A DNA stretch of 32,931 nt from Actinomycetota bacterium (GTDB lineage: Bacteria > Actinomycetota > Actinomycetes > Actinomycetales > Microbacteriaceae). The position numbers and the translations under genes are program-made. Position 1 is the stretch's first letter. Every line of letters begins with the position of its first letter. The stretch covers positions 1 to 32,931 of the forward strand of contig WLIA01000010.1 of the NCBI GenBank assembly GCA_009702455.1, in the 5' to 3' direction. Shown one piece after another: positions 25,301-32,931 of the stretch. The notes beneath the pieces were generated by a model, which made no database searches, was not told the origin of the DNA, and worked only from the letters and a program-made list of their open reading frames with translations.

Positions 25301-26831
25301 TGATGTTGCGCAGGATGTAATCATTCGAGACCAGGACTGCAAGACATCTAAGGGGCTCTACTTAGACCTAGAGCTCATGAAAACCGAGGATGGTAAGTCA
25401 AGGAAGTCAAAGTCATACGAGTCACTTACAGATGAGTATGAGGGAGATTGGGAAATTGACGATGTCGACCTAATTGTCTTGCACCGCACACTTGCTAGCG
25501 ACGTAAAGGTCGGAAAAGTAGTGGTGGCAAAAGTTGGAGACGTCATCACGGATGAATTATTGGAAAAGTTCAAGGACGAGAAAGTTGGATGGATCAAGTT
25601 CCGCTCGGTTCTCACTTGCGATTCAGACTACGGTATTTGTGCCACTTGCTACGGCACTTCTCTAGCCACGAAGAACCCAGTTGAACTTGGTGAAGCAGTC
25701 GGAATCATCGCTGCACAGTCAATCGGTGAGCCAGGAACGCAGCTAACCATGCGTACCTTCCACACCGGTGGAGCTTCGGACAAGACCAAGAAAGAAGTCA
25801 TCAAGACTCGTTCAGGTGGAAAAGAAACTCGTGCAGAGCGAACAATCAACTACGACATCACCCAGGGTCTGACCGGTGTTACCGACTTGCTAGAAGCTCG
25901 CATCGGTATGAGCCAGAAAGACAAGGTTGCGGTTATTGCATTCTGGCCTGGCAAGGTTGATGTTCGTGAAGTTGAATCGAAGACGGGCGCAAAGCGATTC
26001 GAAGTTCGAGTCGTGCCACAGGGTGACAAAGCGCTTGCCGATGCAAAAGAGTACGCAAAGAGCTATACCTTCTCGCGAACAGCTTCGAAGACCTTCAAAA
26101 AGCTAGATCCCGAACTACCAATCACAATCGTAGATAGCCTCGATCAGCTTTTGGTTCTGCACGGTGACGAAGTTGAACGTGGGGACTACATCAAGGATGG
26201 AACACCAATTCCGCAAGAGGTTTTGGCGACGCAAAGCGTGAACGCTGCGGCTATTGAAATAATCAACGGCGTTCAGGCGATTTACAAGGCCCAGGACGTT
26301 GCCTTGCATTGGAAGCACCTCGAAGTTATCGTTCGCCAGATGTTGAGCAAGGTGACGATTGTGGACTCTGGAGAGACAGCGCTAATGCCTGGCGCTCAGA
26401 TGGACCGTCGTACCTTCATGCGCATTAACCGCGAAGCGCGTGACGAGGGCAAGAAGACCGCCTCGGCTCGTGACGAAGTATTGGGTATGACCCGTGCATC
26501 GCTCGCAGCAGAGTCATGGCTATCTGCCGCATCATTCCAGGAGACCACCCGAGTCTTGACCCAGGCCGCGCTAGACCGCAGCACTGACAAGCTCAAGGGT
26601 CTAAAGGAGAACGTAATCATCGGTAAGTTGATCCCGGCCGGAACCGGTTTGGCTGCTTACCGTCAGATCGACGCTGTGCCTACCGAAGAGGCTAAGGCAG
26701 AGCGTTACCCGAACATCCCGTGGGCTACCACTTCTGACGAGTCAATTGACTTCAAGGATGACAGCTTCTCGGGTGCTGGTCTGAGCTTCACTTCGCTCGA
26801 GGATTACTCGAACGAAGAGCCTGCTCAGTAG
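22392..26831 (+). CDS. rpoC: RNA polymerase subunit beta', unusually long
   Basis: The 1479-residue beta' subunit carries the N-terminal zinc finger ([19 protein letters not shown]), the catalytic [11 protein letters not shown] (residues 633-643, three Mg-binding Asp), the second zinc site (DC...[11 protein letters not shown]) and the switch/C-terminal [15 protein letters not shown]. Actinobacterial RpoC is normally about 1290-1320 residues. The excess is mostly about 100 residues between ~137 and 391, ahead of the active site, plus an insertion in the trigger loop (residues 1128-1154). Part of the first insertion is AT-rich (about 34% GC by hand count over 23401-23520). After the trigger loop, residues ~1155-1290 are strongly diverged. 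The start is ATG 22392 with AAGGA upstream. Confidence 0.97.
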   Translation: MDVELFDSLRVGLATDTEIRAWSKGEVKKPETINYRTLKPEKDGLFCEKIFGPTKDWECACGKYKRVRFKGIVCERCQVEVTKSSVRRERMGHIELAAPVTHIWYFKGVPSRLGYLLDVAPKDLEKIIYFAAYRVMSLESADPKGNVIVDSLHKGEYIDRITTLLREREAEMLEVAQEEHDALEAFGLKLYPATNLWEQPTWLDPQFSRTFEKILAWEINEAKKENPFGKKGSEEINSDEAPVVRDAADEKKIKQLISEFKKKTDKIVREYARIERSSNLHKEQLAWRLYITAKKSKPIQNDAIFDYFDYWYGDAVETAIGAEAVLRELAAFDLQLAADKLKYQITFGNTPNNFSNFTREEFEEFVKKQSKRTQEEIASDRSKGGAKQTQAIKRLKVVNSFIASGTNPTSMVLNVLPVLPPEIRPMVQLDGGRFATSDLNDLYRRVINRNNRLKRFVDLGAVPKTILNNEKRMLQEAVDALFDNGRRGRPVTGTGNRPLKSLSDLLKGKQGRFRQNLLGKRVDYSGRSVIVVGPQLKLHQCGLPKQMALELFKPFVMKRLVDLGLAQNIKSAKRKVERSHAEVWDVLEEVIRERPVLLNRAPTLHRLGIQAFEPLLVEGKAIQLHPLVCTAFNADFDGDQMAVHLPLSVEAQAEARVLMLASNNILKPSDGRPVAVPTQDMIIGLYHLTGEKDGAIGEGMAFGSIAEAILAYDMLNKTTKTGLDLQAKIRIRIAGELKTTTLGRALFSEAMPDGFEYKKYLQKGSTKKNNIEQIGKKELESIITGLVGSQPKTEVAQTLDRLKDLGFYWATRSGVSMAISDVNFDANGQFDKEREALIVKGEKEHTKIQEKFDLGGISESERVDKLGELWNDYTKQIATLLESSLPKDNAIYKMVTSKARGNWIQIRSIMGMRGPVTKSSGEFAAMPVKGNYLIGLTANEYFVNATGARKGNADTAMKTAAAGYLTRRLVDVAQDVIIRDQDCKTSKGLYLDLELMKTEDGKSRKSKSYESLTDEYEGDWEIDDVDLIVLHRTLASDVKVGKVVVAKVGDVITDELLEKFKDEKVGWIKFRSVLTCDSDYGICATCYGTSLATKNPVELGEAVGIIAAQSIGEPGTQLTMRTFHTGGASDKTKKEVIKTRSGGKETRAERTINYDITQGLTGVTDLLEARIGMSQKDKVAVIAFWPGKVDVREVESKTGAKRFEVRVVPQGDKALADAKEYAKSYTFSRTASKTFKKLDPELPITIVDSLDQLLVLHGDEVERGDYIKDGTPIPQEVLATQSVNAAAIEIINGVQAIYKAQDVALHWKHLEVIVRQMLSKVTIVDSGETALMPGAQMDRRTFMRINREARDEGKKTASARDEVLGMTRASLAAESWLSAASFQETTRVLTQAALDRSTDKLKGLKENVIIGKLIPAGTGLAAYRQIDAVPTEEAKAERYPNIPWATTSDESIDFKDDSFSGAGLSFTSLEDYSNEEPAQ

Positions 26832-26842
26832 CCAAAAATCCA

Positions 26843-26937
26843 TTTGACCCACCGGAGCAAATCAGGGTAGTCTTGGCAAAGTCTGCGTCATAGCAGGCGT
26901 TGCCTAGGATTGCAGATTTTGCTCCGGCGGGCTCAAA
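26843..26937. repeat. Imperfect long inverted repeat between rpoC and rpsL
   Basis: The arm at 26843-26863 (core CCGGAGCAAA, 26852-26861) pairs with the arm at 26915-26937 (core TTTGCTCCGG, 26918-26927); matching extends outward as TTTGA...TCAAA. The roughly 50-base loop contains TTGGCA and TAGGAT, possible promoter elements but with poor spacing. It could be a leader or operator structure for rpsL-rpsG, or a terminator/antiterminator for the rpoBC transcript; there is no T run after it. Confidence 0.5.
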
Positions 26938-27010
26938 GAAACCTTTAGGTTCGATCAATCTGGTCTGCCTAAAACACCCCGATATCCATCGGAATTAACA
27001 AGGAGAAGTA

Positions 27011-27382
27011 GTGCCAACAATTAACCAGTTGGTCCGCAAGGGTCGCAGCGAAAAGATTTCGAAGACCAAGTCGCCAGCGCTGAAGAGTTCACCTCAGCGT
27101 CGTGGCGTATGCACACGCGTCTACACCACCACCCCAAAGAAGCCGAACTCGGCTCTTCGCAAGGTGGCTCGTGTGAAGCTGAGCAACGGCATCGAAGTAA
27201 CCGCCTACATCCCGGGTGAAGGTCACAACCTTCAGGAGCACTCAATGGTTCTAGTGCGCGGCGGCCGTGTAAAAGACCTACCAGGTGTTCGCTACAAGAT
27301 CGTTCGCGGAGCGCTTGACACTCAAGCAGTTAAGAACCGCAAGCAGGCACGCAGCCAATACGGCGCAAAGAAGGGTAAGTAA
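27011..27382 (+). CDS. rpsL: 30S ribosomal protein S12
   Basis: The 123-residue S12 protein is essential for decoding in the small subunit. It matches the family over its whole length: [48 protein letters not shown] and [12 protein letters not shown]. The lysines where streptomycin-resistance changes arise (TPKKPNS and GRVKDLPG) are the sensitive type. The start is GTG 27011 behind AAGGAG at 27000-27005. rpsG follows after five bases. Confidence 0.98.
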   Translation: MPTINQLVRKGRSEKISKTKSPALKSSPQRRGVCTRVYTTTPKKPNSALRKVARVKLSNGIEVTAYIPGEGHNLQEHSMVLVRGGRVKDLPGVRYKIVRGALDTQAVKNRKQARSQYGAKKGK

Positions 27383-27387
27383 TCTAA

Positions 27388-27858
27388 ATGCCTCGTAAAG
27401 GCCCAATCACAAAGCGTCCAGTTGTCGCTGACCCGGTTTACGGTTCACCAGTTGTTTCGCAGCTAGTAAACAAGATTCTTCTAGACGGCAAGAAGTCGAT
27501 CGCAGAGTCGATCGTCTACGGTGCCCTCGAAGGTGCAAAAGACAAGTCAGGCACTGACGCAGTTGTTCTTCTAAAGAAGGCACTCGACAACGTGCGACCA
27601 ACCGTTGAGGTTCGTTCACGTCGTGTTGGTGGCTCGACCTACCAGGTTCCAATCGAAGTGAAGGCACACCGTGCAAACACTTTGGCTATGCGCTGGTTGG
27701 TTAGCTACGCCAAGTTGCGCCGCGAGAAGACCATGACCGACCGCTTGATGAACGAGATTCTCGACGCATCAAACGGCCTCGGCGCAGCAGTGAAGCGTCG
27801 CGAAGACACTCACAAGATGGCTGAGTCGAACAAGGCATTCGCACACTACCGCTGGTAA
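27388..27858 (+). CDS. rpsG: 30S ribosomal protein S7
   Basis: The 156-residue S7 is an early-binding protein of the 30S head. Visible family signatures are [57 protein letters not shown] and, near the end, [21 protein letters not shown]. Length is normal. It is in the classic rpsL-rpsG-fusA-tuf order. The ATG 27388 has GGGTAAG before it, overlapping the end of rpsL. Confidence 0.98.
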   Translation: MPRKGPITKRPVVADPVYGSPVVSQLVNKILLDGKKSIAESIVYGALEGAKDKSGTDAVVLLKKALDNVRPTVEVRSRRVGGSTYQVPIEVKAHRANTLAMRWLVSYAKLRREKTMTDRLMNEILDASNGLGAAVKRREDTHKMAESNKAFAHYRW

Positions 27859-27955
27859 ACCACTTAGTTTCGCCTTCTAGCCCACGCGGTTAGGGGGCGT
27901 AACTTTTGACCGAAGCAACACCCGAGCATCACCCCTAAACATCCAGGAGATCACC

Positions 27956-30058
27956 GTGGCACAAGACGTGCTTACCGACCTAAACAAGGTTCGCAACATC
28001 GGCATCATGGCGCACATCGACGCCGGTAAGACCACCACCACCGAGCGCATCCTGTTCTACACAGGCATCACCCACAAGATTGGTGAGGTGCACGATGGTG
28101 CAGCGACTATGGACTGGATGGAGCAGGAGCAGGAGCGTGGAATCACTATCACCTCAGCTGCAACCACTTGCTTCTGGGACAAGAACCAGATCAACATCAT
28201 CGACACCCCTGGACACGTTGACTTCACCGTAGAGGTAGAGCGCTCACTTCGCGTTCTCGACGGCGCTGTTGCTGTGTTCGACGGTAAAGAAGGTGTTGAG
28301 CCTCAGTCAGAGACCGTATGGCGTCAGGCCGACAAGTATGACGTGCCTCGCATCTGTTTCGTAAACAAGATGGACAAGCTAGGCGCTGACTTCTACTTCA
28401 CCGTAGACACCATCATCAAGCGTCTTGGCGCAAAGCCACTTGTTATTCAGATTCCTATCGGCGCAGAGTCAACATTCGAGGGCATGGTTGACATCGTAAA
28501 GATGAAGGCTCTTACCTACCGCGGCGACACCGAAATGGGTGCAAAGTACGAGATCGAAGAGATTCCTGCTGACCTTGTAGAAAAGGCAAACCACTACCGC
28601 ACGATTCTTCTTGAGACGGTTGCCGAATCTGACGAAGTTCTCATGGAGAAGTACTTCGGTGGGGAAGAGCTAACCGAAGCCGAAATCAAGGGTGCGATTC
28701 GCAAGATGACCATCAACTCTGAGCTTTACCCAATTCTTTGTGGCTCTGCCTTCAAGAACAAGGGTGTTCAGCCGATGCTCGACGCGGTTATCGACTACCT
28801 ACCTTCACCGCTTGACGTTGCCGCTATCGTCGGCTCAAACCCTCGCGACGAAGAGCAGAAGATCACCCGCGAGCCAAAGGCAGACGGCCCATTCGCTGCC
28901 CTTGCCTTCAAGGTAATGACCCACCCATTCTTCGGTCGCTTGACTTACATCCGTGTTTACTCGGGTAAGGCAGATGCCGGTGCACAGGTTATCAACTCAA
29001 CCAAAGACCGCAAAGAGCGCATCGGCAAGATGTTCCAGATGCACGCCAACAAAGAGAACCCTGTTGACTACGCAACTGCCGGACACATCTATGCGGTTAT
29101 CGGTCTAAAAGACACCACCACTGGTGACACTCTTTGCGACCCAGACAACCAGGTTGTTCTTGAGTCGATGACTTTCCCGAAGCCAGTTATCTCTGTTGCA
29201 ATTGAGCCAAAGACCAAGGGTGACCAAGAGAAGCTAGGTCTCGCAATTCAGAAGCTTGCTGAAGAAGACCCAACCTTCCGCGTTGAGCACGACCACGAGA
29301 CCGGCCAGACCGTTATCTCGGGTATGGGTGAGTTGCACCTCGACATTCTCGTTGACCGCATGCGTCGCGAGTTCAAGGTTGAGGCCAACGTTGGTAAGCC
29401 ACAGGTTGCTTACCGCGAGACCCTAAAGCGCGCAGTCGACAAGTATGACTACACCCACAAGAAGCAGACCGGTGGTTCAGGTCAGTTTGCGAAGATTCAG
29501 ATCAAGCTCGAGCCTATGGAGGTCGAGGGAGACAAGACTTACGAGTTCGTCAACGCCGTTACCGGTGGTCGCGTTCCTCGTGAATACATTCCGTCTGTAG
29601 ACGCCGGCATCCAGGATGCCATGCTCGTGGGAACCCTTGCCGGTTACCCGGTAGTAGGCGTAAAGGCAACTCTTCTTGATGGCGCATATCACGACGTTGA
29701 CTCGTCTGAAATGGCTTTCAAGATCGCTGGATCGATTGCTTATAAAGAAGCAGCTCGTCTAGCAAACCCAACTCTGCTCGAGCCGTTGATGTCGGTCGAA
29801 GTTCGTACCCCTGAGGAATACATGGGTGACGTAATCGGTGACTTGAACTCACGACGCGGTCAGATTCAGTCAATGGATGATGCCTCAGGCGTCAAGGTCG
29901 TTACCGCCCTAGTTCCACTGTCTGAAATGTTCGGTTATGTCGGTGACCTGCGCTCGAAGACTTCGGGCCGCGCGGTCTACTCGATGACCTTCGAGACCTA
30001 CGCTGAGGTTCCAAAGGCTGTCGCCGACGAAATCGTTCAGAAATCAAAGGGCGAGTAG
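27956..30058 (+). CDS. fusA: Elongation factor G
   Basis: The 700-residue GTPase drives translocation and, with the recycling factor, ribosome splitting. The G domain has [15 protein letters not shown] (P loop), [10 protein letters not shown] (switch I), [17 protein letters not shown] (switch II) and [10 protein letters not shown]. Domain II follows at about 300, domain IV holds [15 protein letters not shown] and [17 protein letters not shown], and the C terminus is domain V ([16 protein letters not shown]). The start is GTG 27956, preceded by AGGAG at 27945-27949. The 97-base gap before it and the 105-base gap after it carry no other gene. Confidence 0.98.
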   Translation: MAQDVLTDLNKVRNIGIMAHIDAGKTTTTERILFYTGITHKIGEVHDGAATMDWMEQEQERGITITSAATTCFWDKNQINIIDTPGHVDFTVEVERSLRVLDGAVAVFDGKEGVEPQSETVWRQADKYDVPRICFVNKMDKLGADFYFTVDTIIKRLGAKPLVIQIPIGAESTFEGMVDIVKMKALTYRGDTEMGAKYEIEEIPADLVEKANHYRTILLETVAESDEVLMEKYFGGEELTEAEIKGAIRKMTINSELYPILCGSAFKNKGVQPMLDAVIDYLPSPLDVAAIVGSNPRDEEQKITREPKADGPFAALAFKVMTHPFFGRLTYIRVYSGKADAGAQVINSTKDRKERIGKMFQMHANKENPVDYATAGHIYAVIGLKDTTTGDTLCDPDNQVVLESMTFPKPVISVAIEPKTKGDQEKLGLAIQKLAEEDPTFRVEHDHETGQTVISGMGELHLDILVDRMRREFKVEANVGKPQVAYRETLKRAVDKYDYTHKKQTGGSGQFAKIQIKLEPMEVEGDKTYEFVNAVTGGRVPREYIPSVDAGIQDAMLVGTLAGYPVVGVKATLLDGAYHDVDSSEMAFKIAGSIAYKEAARLANPTLLEPLMSVEVRTPEEYMGDVIGDLNSRRGQIQSMDDASGVKVVTALVPLSEMFGYVGDLRSKTSGRAVYSMTFETYAEVPKAVADEIVQKSKGE

Positions 30059-30163
30059 TAGTTTCTGCTGCTCATCTCTAATAAGATAGAAATTCTGTAA
30101 ATCCCAAATTCTGTCGGGTGCCAAAACGCCCGAGTGAACAACGAGTCCTGAGGAGGACCCATA

Positions 30164-31354
30164 ATGGCAAAGGCGAAATTCGAGCGCACCAAGCCGCACG
30201 TCAACATCGGTACTATCGGTCACGTTGACCACGGTAAGACCACTTTGACTGCAGCTATCACCCGTGTGCTTCATGACAAGTACCCAACTCTTAACACCGC
30301 ATCTGCGTTCGACCAGATCGACAACTCTCCTGAAGAGAAGCAGCGCGGTATTACCATCAACATCTCACACGTTGAGTACCAGACCGAGAAGCGTCACTAC
30401 GCACACGTAGACGCTCCGGGCCACGCTGACTACATCAAGAACATGATCACTGGTGCAGCTCAGATGGATGGTGCGATTCTTGTAGTTGCAGCAACCGACG
30501 GCCCAATGCCTCAGACCAAGGAGCACGTGCTTCTTGCTCGTCAGGTTGGCGTTCCTTACATCGTTGTGGCTCTAAACAAGTCAGACATGGTTGACGACGC
30601 AGAAATCCTAGACCTCGTTGAGATGGAAGTTCGCGAACTTCTAAGCAAGTACGAGTTCCCTGGCGACGACGCACCAGTTGTGAAGGTTTCAGCTCTAAAG
30701 GCACTTGAGGGTGACGCAGAGTGGGGAGCAAAGGTTCTCGAGCTCATGGATGCTTGCGACACCCACATCCCAGAGCCAACACGCGAACTAGACAAGCCTT
30801 TCTTGATGCCTGTTGAAGACGTTTTCACCATCACTGGTCGTGGAACCGTAATCACCGGCAAGATCGAGCGTGGACAGATCAAGGTAAACGACGAAGTTGA
30901 AATCGTTGGAATCCGCGACAAGCAGAAGACCACCGTTACCGGTATCGAAATGTTCCGCAAGCTACTCGACTATGCAGAGGCTGGCGAGAACGTAGGTCTA
31001 TTGCTACGTGGAACCAAGCGTGAAGATGTAGAGCGTGGCCAGGTTGTTTGCAAGCCTGCTTCGATCACACCTCACACCGGCTTTGACGCAAACGTCTACA
31101 TCCTTTCAAAGGATGAGGGTGGCCGTCACAACCCGTTCTACGCAAACTACCGCCCACAGTTCTACTTCCGTACCACTGACGTGACTGGTGTTATCACCCT
31201 TCCTGCAGGTACTGAAATGGTCATGCCTGGCGACACCACCGAAATGGCAGTCGAGCTGATTCAGCCGATCGCTATGGAAGAGGGTCTTCGCTTCGCTATC
31301 CGTGAGGGTGGCCGCACTGTAGGTGCAGGTACCGTTACAAAGATCACCAAGTAA
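30164..31354 (+). CDS. tuf: Elongation factor Tu
   Basis: EF-Tu delivers aminoacyl-tRNA to the ribosome. The 396-residue protein has [14 protein letters not shown] (P loop), [15 protein letters not shown] (switch I), [13 protein letters not shown] (switch II) and an NKSD version of the usual NKxD guanine motif, then domains 2 and 3 ending [11 protein letters not shown]. The ATG at 30164 follows GAGGAGG. The 105-base gap upstream has a possible TAAGAT -10 element at 30082-30087 and a CGGGTG / CGCCCG hairpin, so tuf may have its own start. A strong terminator lies 16 bases downstream. Confidence 0.98.
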   Translation: MAKAKFERTKPHVNIGTIGHVDHGKTTLTAAITRVLHDKYPTLNTASAFDQIDNSPEEKQRGITINISHVEYQTEKRHYAHVDAPGHADYIKNMITGAAQMDGAILVVAATDGPMPQTKEHVLLARQVGVPYIVVALNKSDMVDDAEILDLVEMEVRELLSKYEFPGDDAPVVKVSALKALEGDAEWGAKVLELMDACDTHIPEPTRELDKPFLMPVEDVFTITGRGTVITGKIERGQIKVNDEVEIVGIRDKQKTTVTGIEMFRKLLDYAEAGENVGLLLRGTKREDVERGQVVCKPASITPHTGFDANVYILSKDEGGRHNPFYANYRPQFYFRTTDVTGVITLPAGTEMVMPGDTTEMAVELIQPIAMEEGLRFAIREGGRTVGAGTVTKITK

Positions 31355-31369
31355 TTCATTTACTTACAA

Positions 31370-31403
31370 GAAATCCCCCGGCTTCGGTCGGGGGATTTCT
31401 TTT
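31370..31403 (+). terminator. Intrinsic terminator after tuf
   Basis: GAAATCCCCCG / CGGGGGATTTC, an 11-bp perfect stem around GCTTCGGT, followed by TTTT. A 36-base stretch covering it (31368-31403) is repeated exactly at 32075-32110. Confidence 0.92.
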
Positions 31404-31619
31404 GCCTTCGGCGGTTAGCTCAGGTGGTGACCGAACCTGAAGGGATTTCTGTCCGGGTCGCAACCTACTTGACCGCGGCAAAACGGAGTTTGCACGTGCC
31501 TCAGACCCTTTGTTCTACTGACAAATCATCGACCGCAGCTCACAAGATAGGTCTGGTCTCCTATCCTTTGCCTGATACTCTTGGAAGACGTGAAATCTCA
31601 TTTACTACTAGGGGGAAAA

Positions 31620-32066
31620 TTGAAGAAGATTCTCGCAATTTTTGCTGCAACGTCCTTGTTGATCGGATTAAGCATGCCTGCATCCGCAGCATCGACTAAA
31701 TCATTGAAGGTCGGCAACTTAATCACAGTGACATATCCATCTTCTGTAAAGCTCAAAAAATCAGGCTGCCAGCTAATTCCATTCTCTTACAGGGTAGGAA
31801 ACATGGGCGGATTGGATTTTGGCTTCGTATACATTTTGGATGATGAGGACACTCCAATAGGTGGTGACATTCTCTATAGAACTCCAGAGTTTGCTAAGTA
31901 CGAGGGAGAAAAGACGTCGAAGAAGAGTGGCAAAGTGAACATTAAGATTTGTCGCTCTGCCTGGGTAGACGGGGATGAAGAGAAGGTTGGCGCAACCAAA
32001 GGTGAATTCCAAGTCTACGTAACTACTTCTAAGCAAGATAATGTGGGTTATGTTAAATTCAATTAG
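31620..32066 (+). CDS. Small secreted protein of unknown function
   Basis: From TTG 31620 the protein has 148 residues and opens with a clear Sec signal peptide: MKKILAIFAATSLLIGLSMP then ASAAS, with cleavage expected after ASA. The mature part (~122 residues) is rich in beta-strand-like segments (LITVTYPSSV, FGFVYILDDED, GEFQVYVTTS, VGYVKF) and has two cysteines (GCQLIPF and KICRSAW) that could form a disulphide. I do not recognise the family. The start is set by AGGGGG at 31610-31615. Codon use is less biased than in the neighbouring tuf and ribosomal genes. It lies between two identical terminators, which suggests a later insertion. The 31404-31619 stretch before it has no other gene. Confidence 0.75.
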   Translation: MKKILAIFAATSLLIGLSMPASAASTKSLKVGNLITVTYPSSVKLKKSGCQLIPFSYRVGNMGGLDFGFVYILDDEDTPIGGDILYRTPEFAKYEGEKTSKKSGKVNIKICRSAWVDGDEEKVGATKGEFQVYVTTSKQDNVGYVKFN

Positions 32067-32076
32067 TCTTTGAAAA

Positions 32077-32111
32077 GAAATCCCCCGGCTTCGGTCGGGG
32101 GATTTCTTTTT
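32077..32111 (+). terminator. Intrinsic terminator, second copy of the tuf terminator
   Basis: The same GAAATCCCCCG / CGGGGGATTTC stem and loop as after tuf, followed by TTTTT. It ends the secreted-protein gene ten bases after its stop codon. Identity to the first copy runs 36 bases. Confidence 0.92.
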
Positions 32112-32123
32112 GCCCTGGCAAAA

Positions 32124-32160
32124 GTTCACTTGCTAACAGAATTGTTCACTTTTCTAACAG
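32124..32160 (+). promoter_or_regulatory. Tandem direct repeats upstream of the histone-like gene
   Basis: GTTCACTTGCTAACAG (32124-32139) and GTTCACTTTTCTAACAG (32144-32160) repeat 20 bases apart, about two helical turns, between the terminator and the gene at 32186. The arrangement suggests a site for a regulator bound side by side on one face of the helix; TTGTTC within it could also serve as a -35 box. Confidence 0.45.
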
Positions 32161-32185
32161 CAGGTGTATTCGAAAAGATGGAACT

Positions 32186-32614
32186 ATGACTAACACAACT
32201 CCAGCCGTGGCCCCTGCAAAGCCAGCCACGCCAAAAAAGCCAACTAAGGCTAAGAAGCCAGCCACCCCGAAGAAGGCAGCAGCGCCTAAGAAGCCGGTTG
32301 ATCCGGCCAAGGCAGCAGCCAAGAAGGCAAAGAAGGCAACCGTGAAGGTTGCTAAGAAAGCTGCCGTAAAGAGCACCAAGAAGGTTGCCACCAAGGTAGC
32401 CAAGAAGGTTGCCAGCAAGGCAGCCCCTAAGAAGCCAGCAGCCAAGAAGGCTGTTGCCAAGGTCGTCAAGAAGGTTGTTAAGTCAGCCGTCAAGAAGGCT
32501 GCTCCTAAGAAGCCAGCAGCCAAAAAGGCTGTTGCCAAGGTTGTCAAGAAGGCTGTCAAGTCAGCCGTCAAGAAGGCAGCCCCAAAGAAGTCTTCTAAGG
32601 GCAAGAAGAAATAA
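32186..32614 (+). CDS. Lysine/alanine-rich histone H1-like protein
   Basis: The 142-residue protein is made almost wholly of Lys, Ala, Pro, Val, Ser and Thr, like the C-terminal tails of bacterial H1-like proteins and of actinobacterial HupB, but without a folded HU domain. The first ~48 residues are PKK/PAKK-rich; later come KKVATKVAKKVASK-type segments and a 26-residue unit starting AAPKKPAAKKAVAKVV that occurs twice in tandem (coded at 32420-32497 and 32498-32575), with a third copy started as AAPKK. It would bind DNA or RNA without specificity and compact the nucleoid. ATG 32186 is used; AAAGATGG upstream is a weak ribosome binding site. Confidence 0.85.
   Translation: MTNTTPAVAPAKPATPKKPTKAKKPATPKKAAAPKKPVDPAKAAAKKAKKATVKVAKKAAVKSTKKVATKVAKKVASKAAPKKPAAKKAVAKVVKKVVKSAVKKAAPKKPAAKKAVAKVVKKAVKSAVKKAAPKKSSKGKKK
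32420..32575 (+). repeat. Two 78-base tandem repeats inside the histone-like gene
   Basis: Units 32420-32497 and 32498-32575 each code 26 residues (AAPKKPAAKKAVAKVVKK... ending KSAVKK). They differ at a handful of bases, nearly all silent, the exceptions being within the VVKKVV / VVKKAV part. A third unit begins at 32576 and stops after five codons, so copy number probably varies by slippage or recombination. Confidence 0.85.
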
Positions 32615-32692
32615 CCTGAATTGGGTAGGCCCTGGGTCGCGAGATAAGTCTCGAGATCTGGGGCTTTACTCATATGGCCCCCGAGCGCATCC

Positions 32693-32727
32693 GTGCCTAA
32701 ATGCCGAAAAAGAGGCACTTTCTTCTT
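32693..32727 (+). terminator. Probable terminator after the histone-like gene
   Basis: GTGCCT (32693-32698) pairs with AGGCAC (32713-32718) around a 14-base loop, followed by TTTCTTCTT. Upstream of it, CGAGA-TAAG-TCTCG (inside a GCCC...GGGGC frame) and GGGGC...GCCCC are mutually exclusive hairpins. Confidence 0.5.
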
Positions 32728-32764
32728 GATTTAATTTGCATTGCCCGCCTTCGGTGTGGCAAGA

Positions 32765-32795
32765 TTGGAAAGTTCTTGAGTCGTCGCGCTATCTT
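32765..32795 (+). promoter_or_regulatory. Candidate promoter of the downstream (probably rpsJ) operon
   Basis: TTGGAA (32765-32770), a 19-base spacer and TATCTT (32790-32795). The spacer is long, so the match is tentative, but it is the best promoter-like pair in the last 300 bases. Confidence 0.35.
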
Positions 32796-32861
32796 GCGTG
32801 AACCACTGCAGGCATTAGTGAACAGATTCGTCTGGGCCGGCCGCAGCTGAACAGAAATGTA

Positions 32862-32931
32862 TTCGACCTTTCGTTCGATGTTTTCGCCCTGAACCAGGGC
32901 GACACACCCGAGCGCGTGGGTCGGAGGAGCA
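32862..32931 (+). promoter_or_regulatory. Structured leader with ribosome binding site, probably for rpsJ
   Basis: A perfect TCGCCCTG-AAC-CAGGGCGA hairpin (32884-32902) is followed by a CCGA...TCGG element and GGAGGAG at 32923-32929, two bases before the window ends. The start codon must lie just outside. The tuf-then-S10-operon order in Actinobacteria and the look of this leader suggest rpsJ. The leader could mediate ribosomal-protein feedback; that is inference. The 32615-32931 gap has no ORF I can support. Confidence 0.5.

Noticed and set aside
31410-31430. tRNA-like start GGCGGTTAGCTCAGGTGGT after the tuf terminator
   Set aside because: The D-arm-like match is not followed by an anticodon arm, T arm or acceptor strand; TCAGGT/ACCTGA forms a simple hairpin instead.
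32146-32718. 190-residue minus-strand ORF opposite the histone-like gene
   Set aside because: Its sequence is a low-complexity Leu/Ala/Thr/Phe mirror of the lysine-rich repeats, and it has no ribosome binding site or independent support.
1-32931. CRISPR arrays, insertion sequences or phage genes
   Set aside because: I looked for regularly spaced repeats, transposase motifs and phage-type genes on both strands and saw none; the only recombination-like marks are the tRNA-Ser 3' copy and the duplicated terminator.

Overview
The window looks like a stretch of a compact actinobacterial chromosome, most likely a small-genome member of the Microbacteriaceae (freshwater 'Luna'-type lineages such as Rhodoluna or Aquiluna come to mind; the genus is inference). 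Reasons: a NucS mismatch endonuclease at the left edge, an actinobacterial-type RpoB core, frequent GTG/TTG starts, very short intergenic gaps, and -10 elements of the form TANNNT that often sit only 6-8 bases before the start codon, implying leaderless mRNAs.

Layout. (1) 1-558: 3' part of nucS, convergent with an orphan membrane histidine-kinase-like gene (569-2320, minus). (2) 2427-12962: a tightly packed plus-strand operon for a nonulosonic acid, best read as CMP-legionaminic acid. It holds a LegB-type dehydratase, LegC-type aminotransferase, hydrolysing 2-epimerase (LegG/NeuC), synthase (LegI/NeuB), NeuD/PglD-type acetyltransferase (LegH role), a CBS-nucleotidyltransferase like PtmE, and a CMP-sugar synthetase (LegF/NeuA). 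Two tandem paralogous, unrecognised glycosyltransferase-like proteins and an EamA transporter follow. (3) 12975-18512: housekeeping and small genes: nitroreductase, DedA protein, P-loop kinase-like protein, orphan winged-helix regulator, upp, tadA, tRNA-Ser(CGA), a non-coding region with a copy of the tRNA 3' end and several hairpins, a GNAT acetyltransferase and two small unknown proteins. (4) 18760-31354: the transcription/translation core: rpoB, rpoC, rpsL, rpsG, fusA, tuf. RpoC is 1479 residues, about 160 longer than usual in Actinobacteria, with extra sequence before the active site and inside the trigger loop. (5) 31355-32931: a small secreted protein gene bracketed by two identical terminators, a lysine/alanine-rich histone H1-like gene, and a structured leader that probably belongs to rpsJ just outside the window.

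How it fits together: the operon in part 2 would build an activated acidic nine-carbon sugar, and the two C-terminal-GT-B-like proteins are the natural candidates for transferring it to a surface glycan. The most novel-looking items are that paralog pair, the RpoC trigger-loop insertion, the tRNA-Ser 3' duplication with its hairpin-rich neighbour, and the terminator-flanked cassette after tuf. All similarity statements come from reading motifs by eye and memory of the families; no searches were run.
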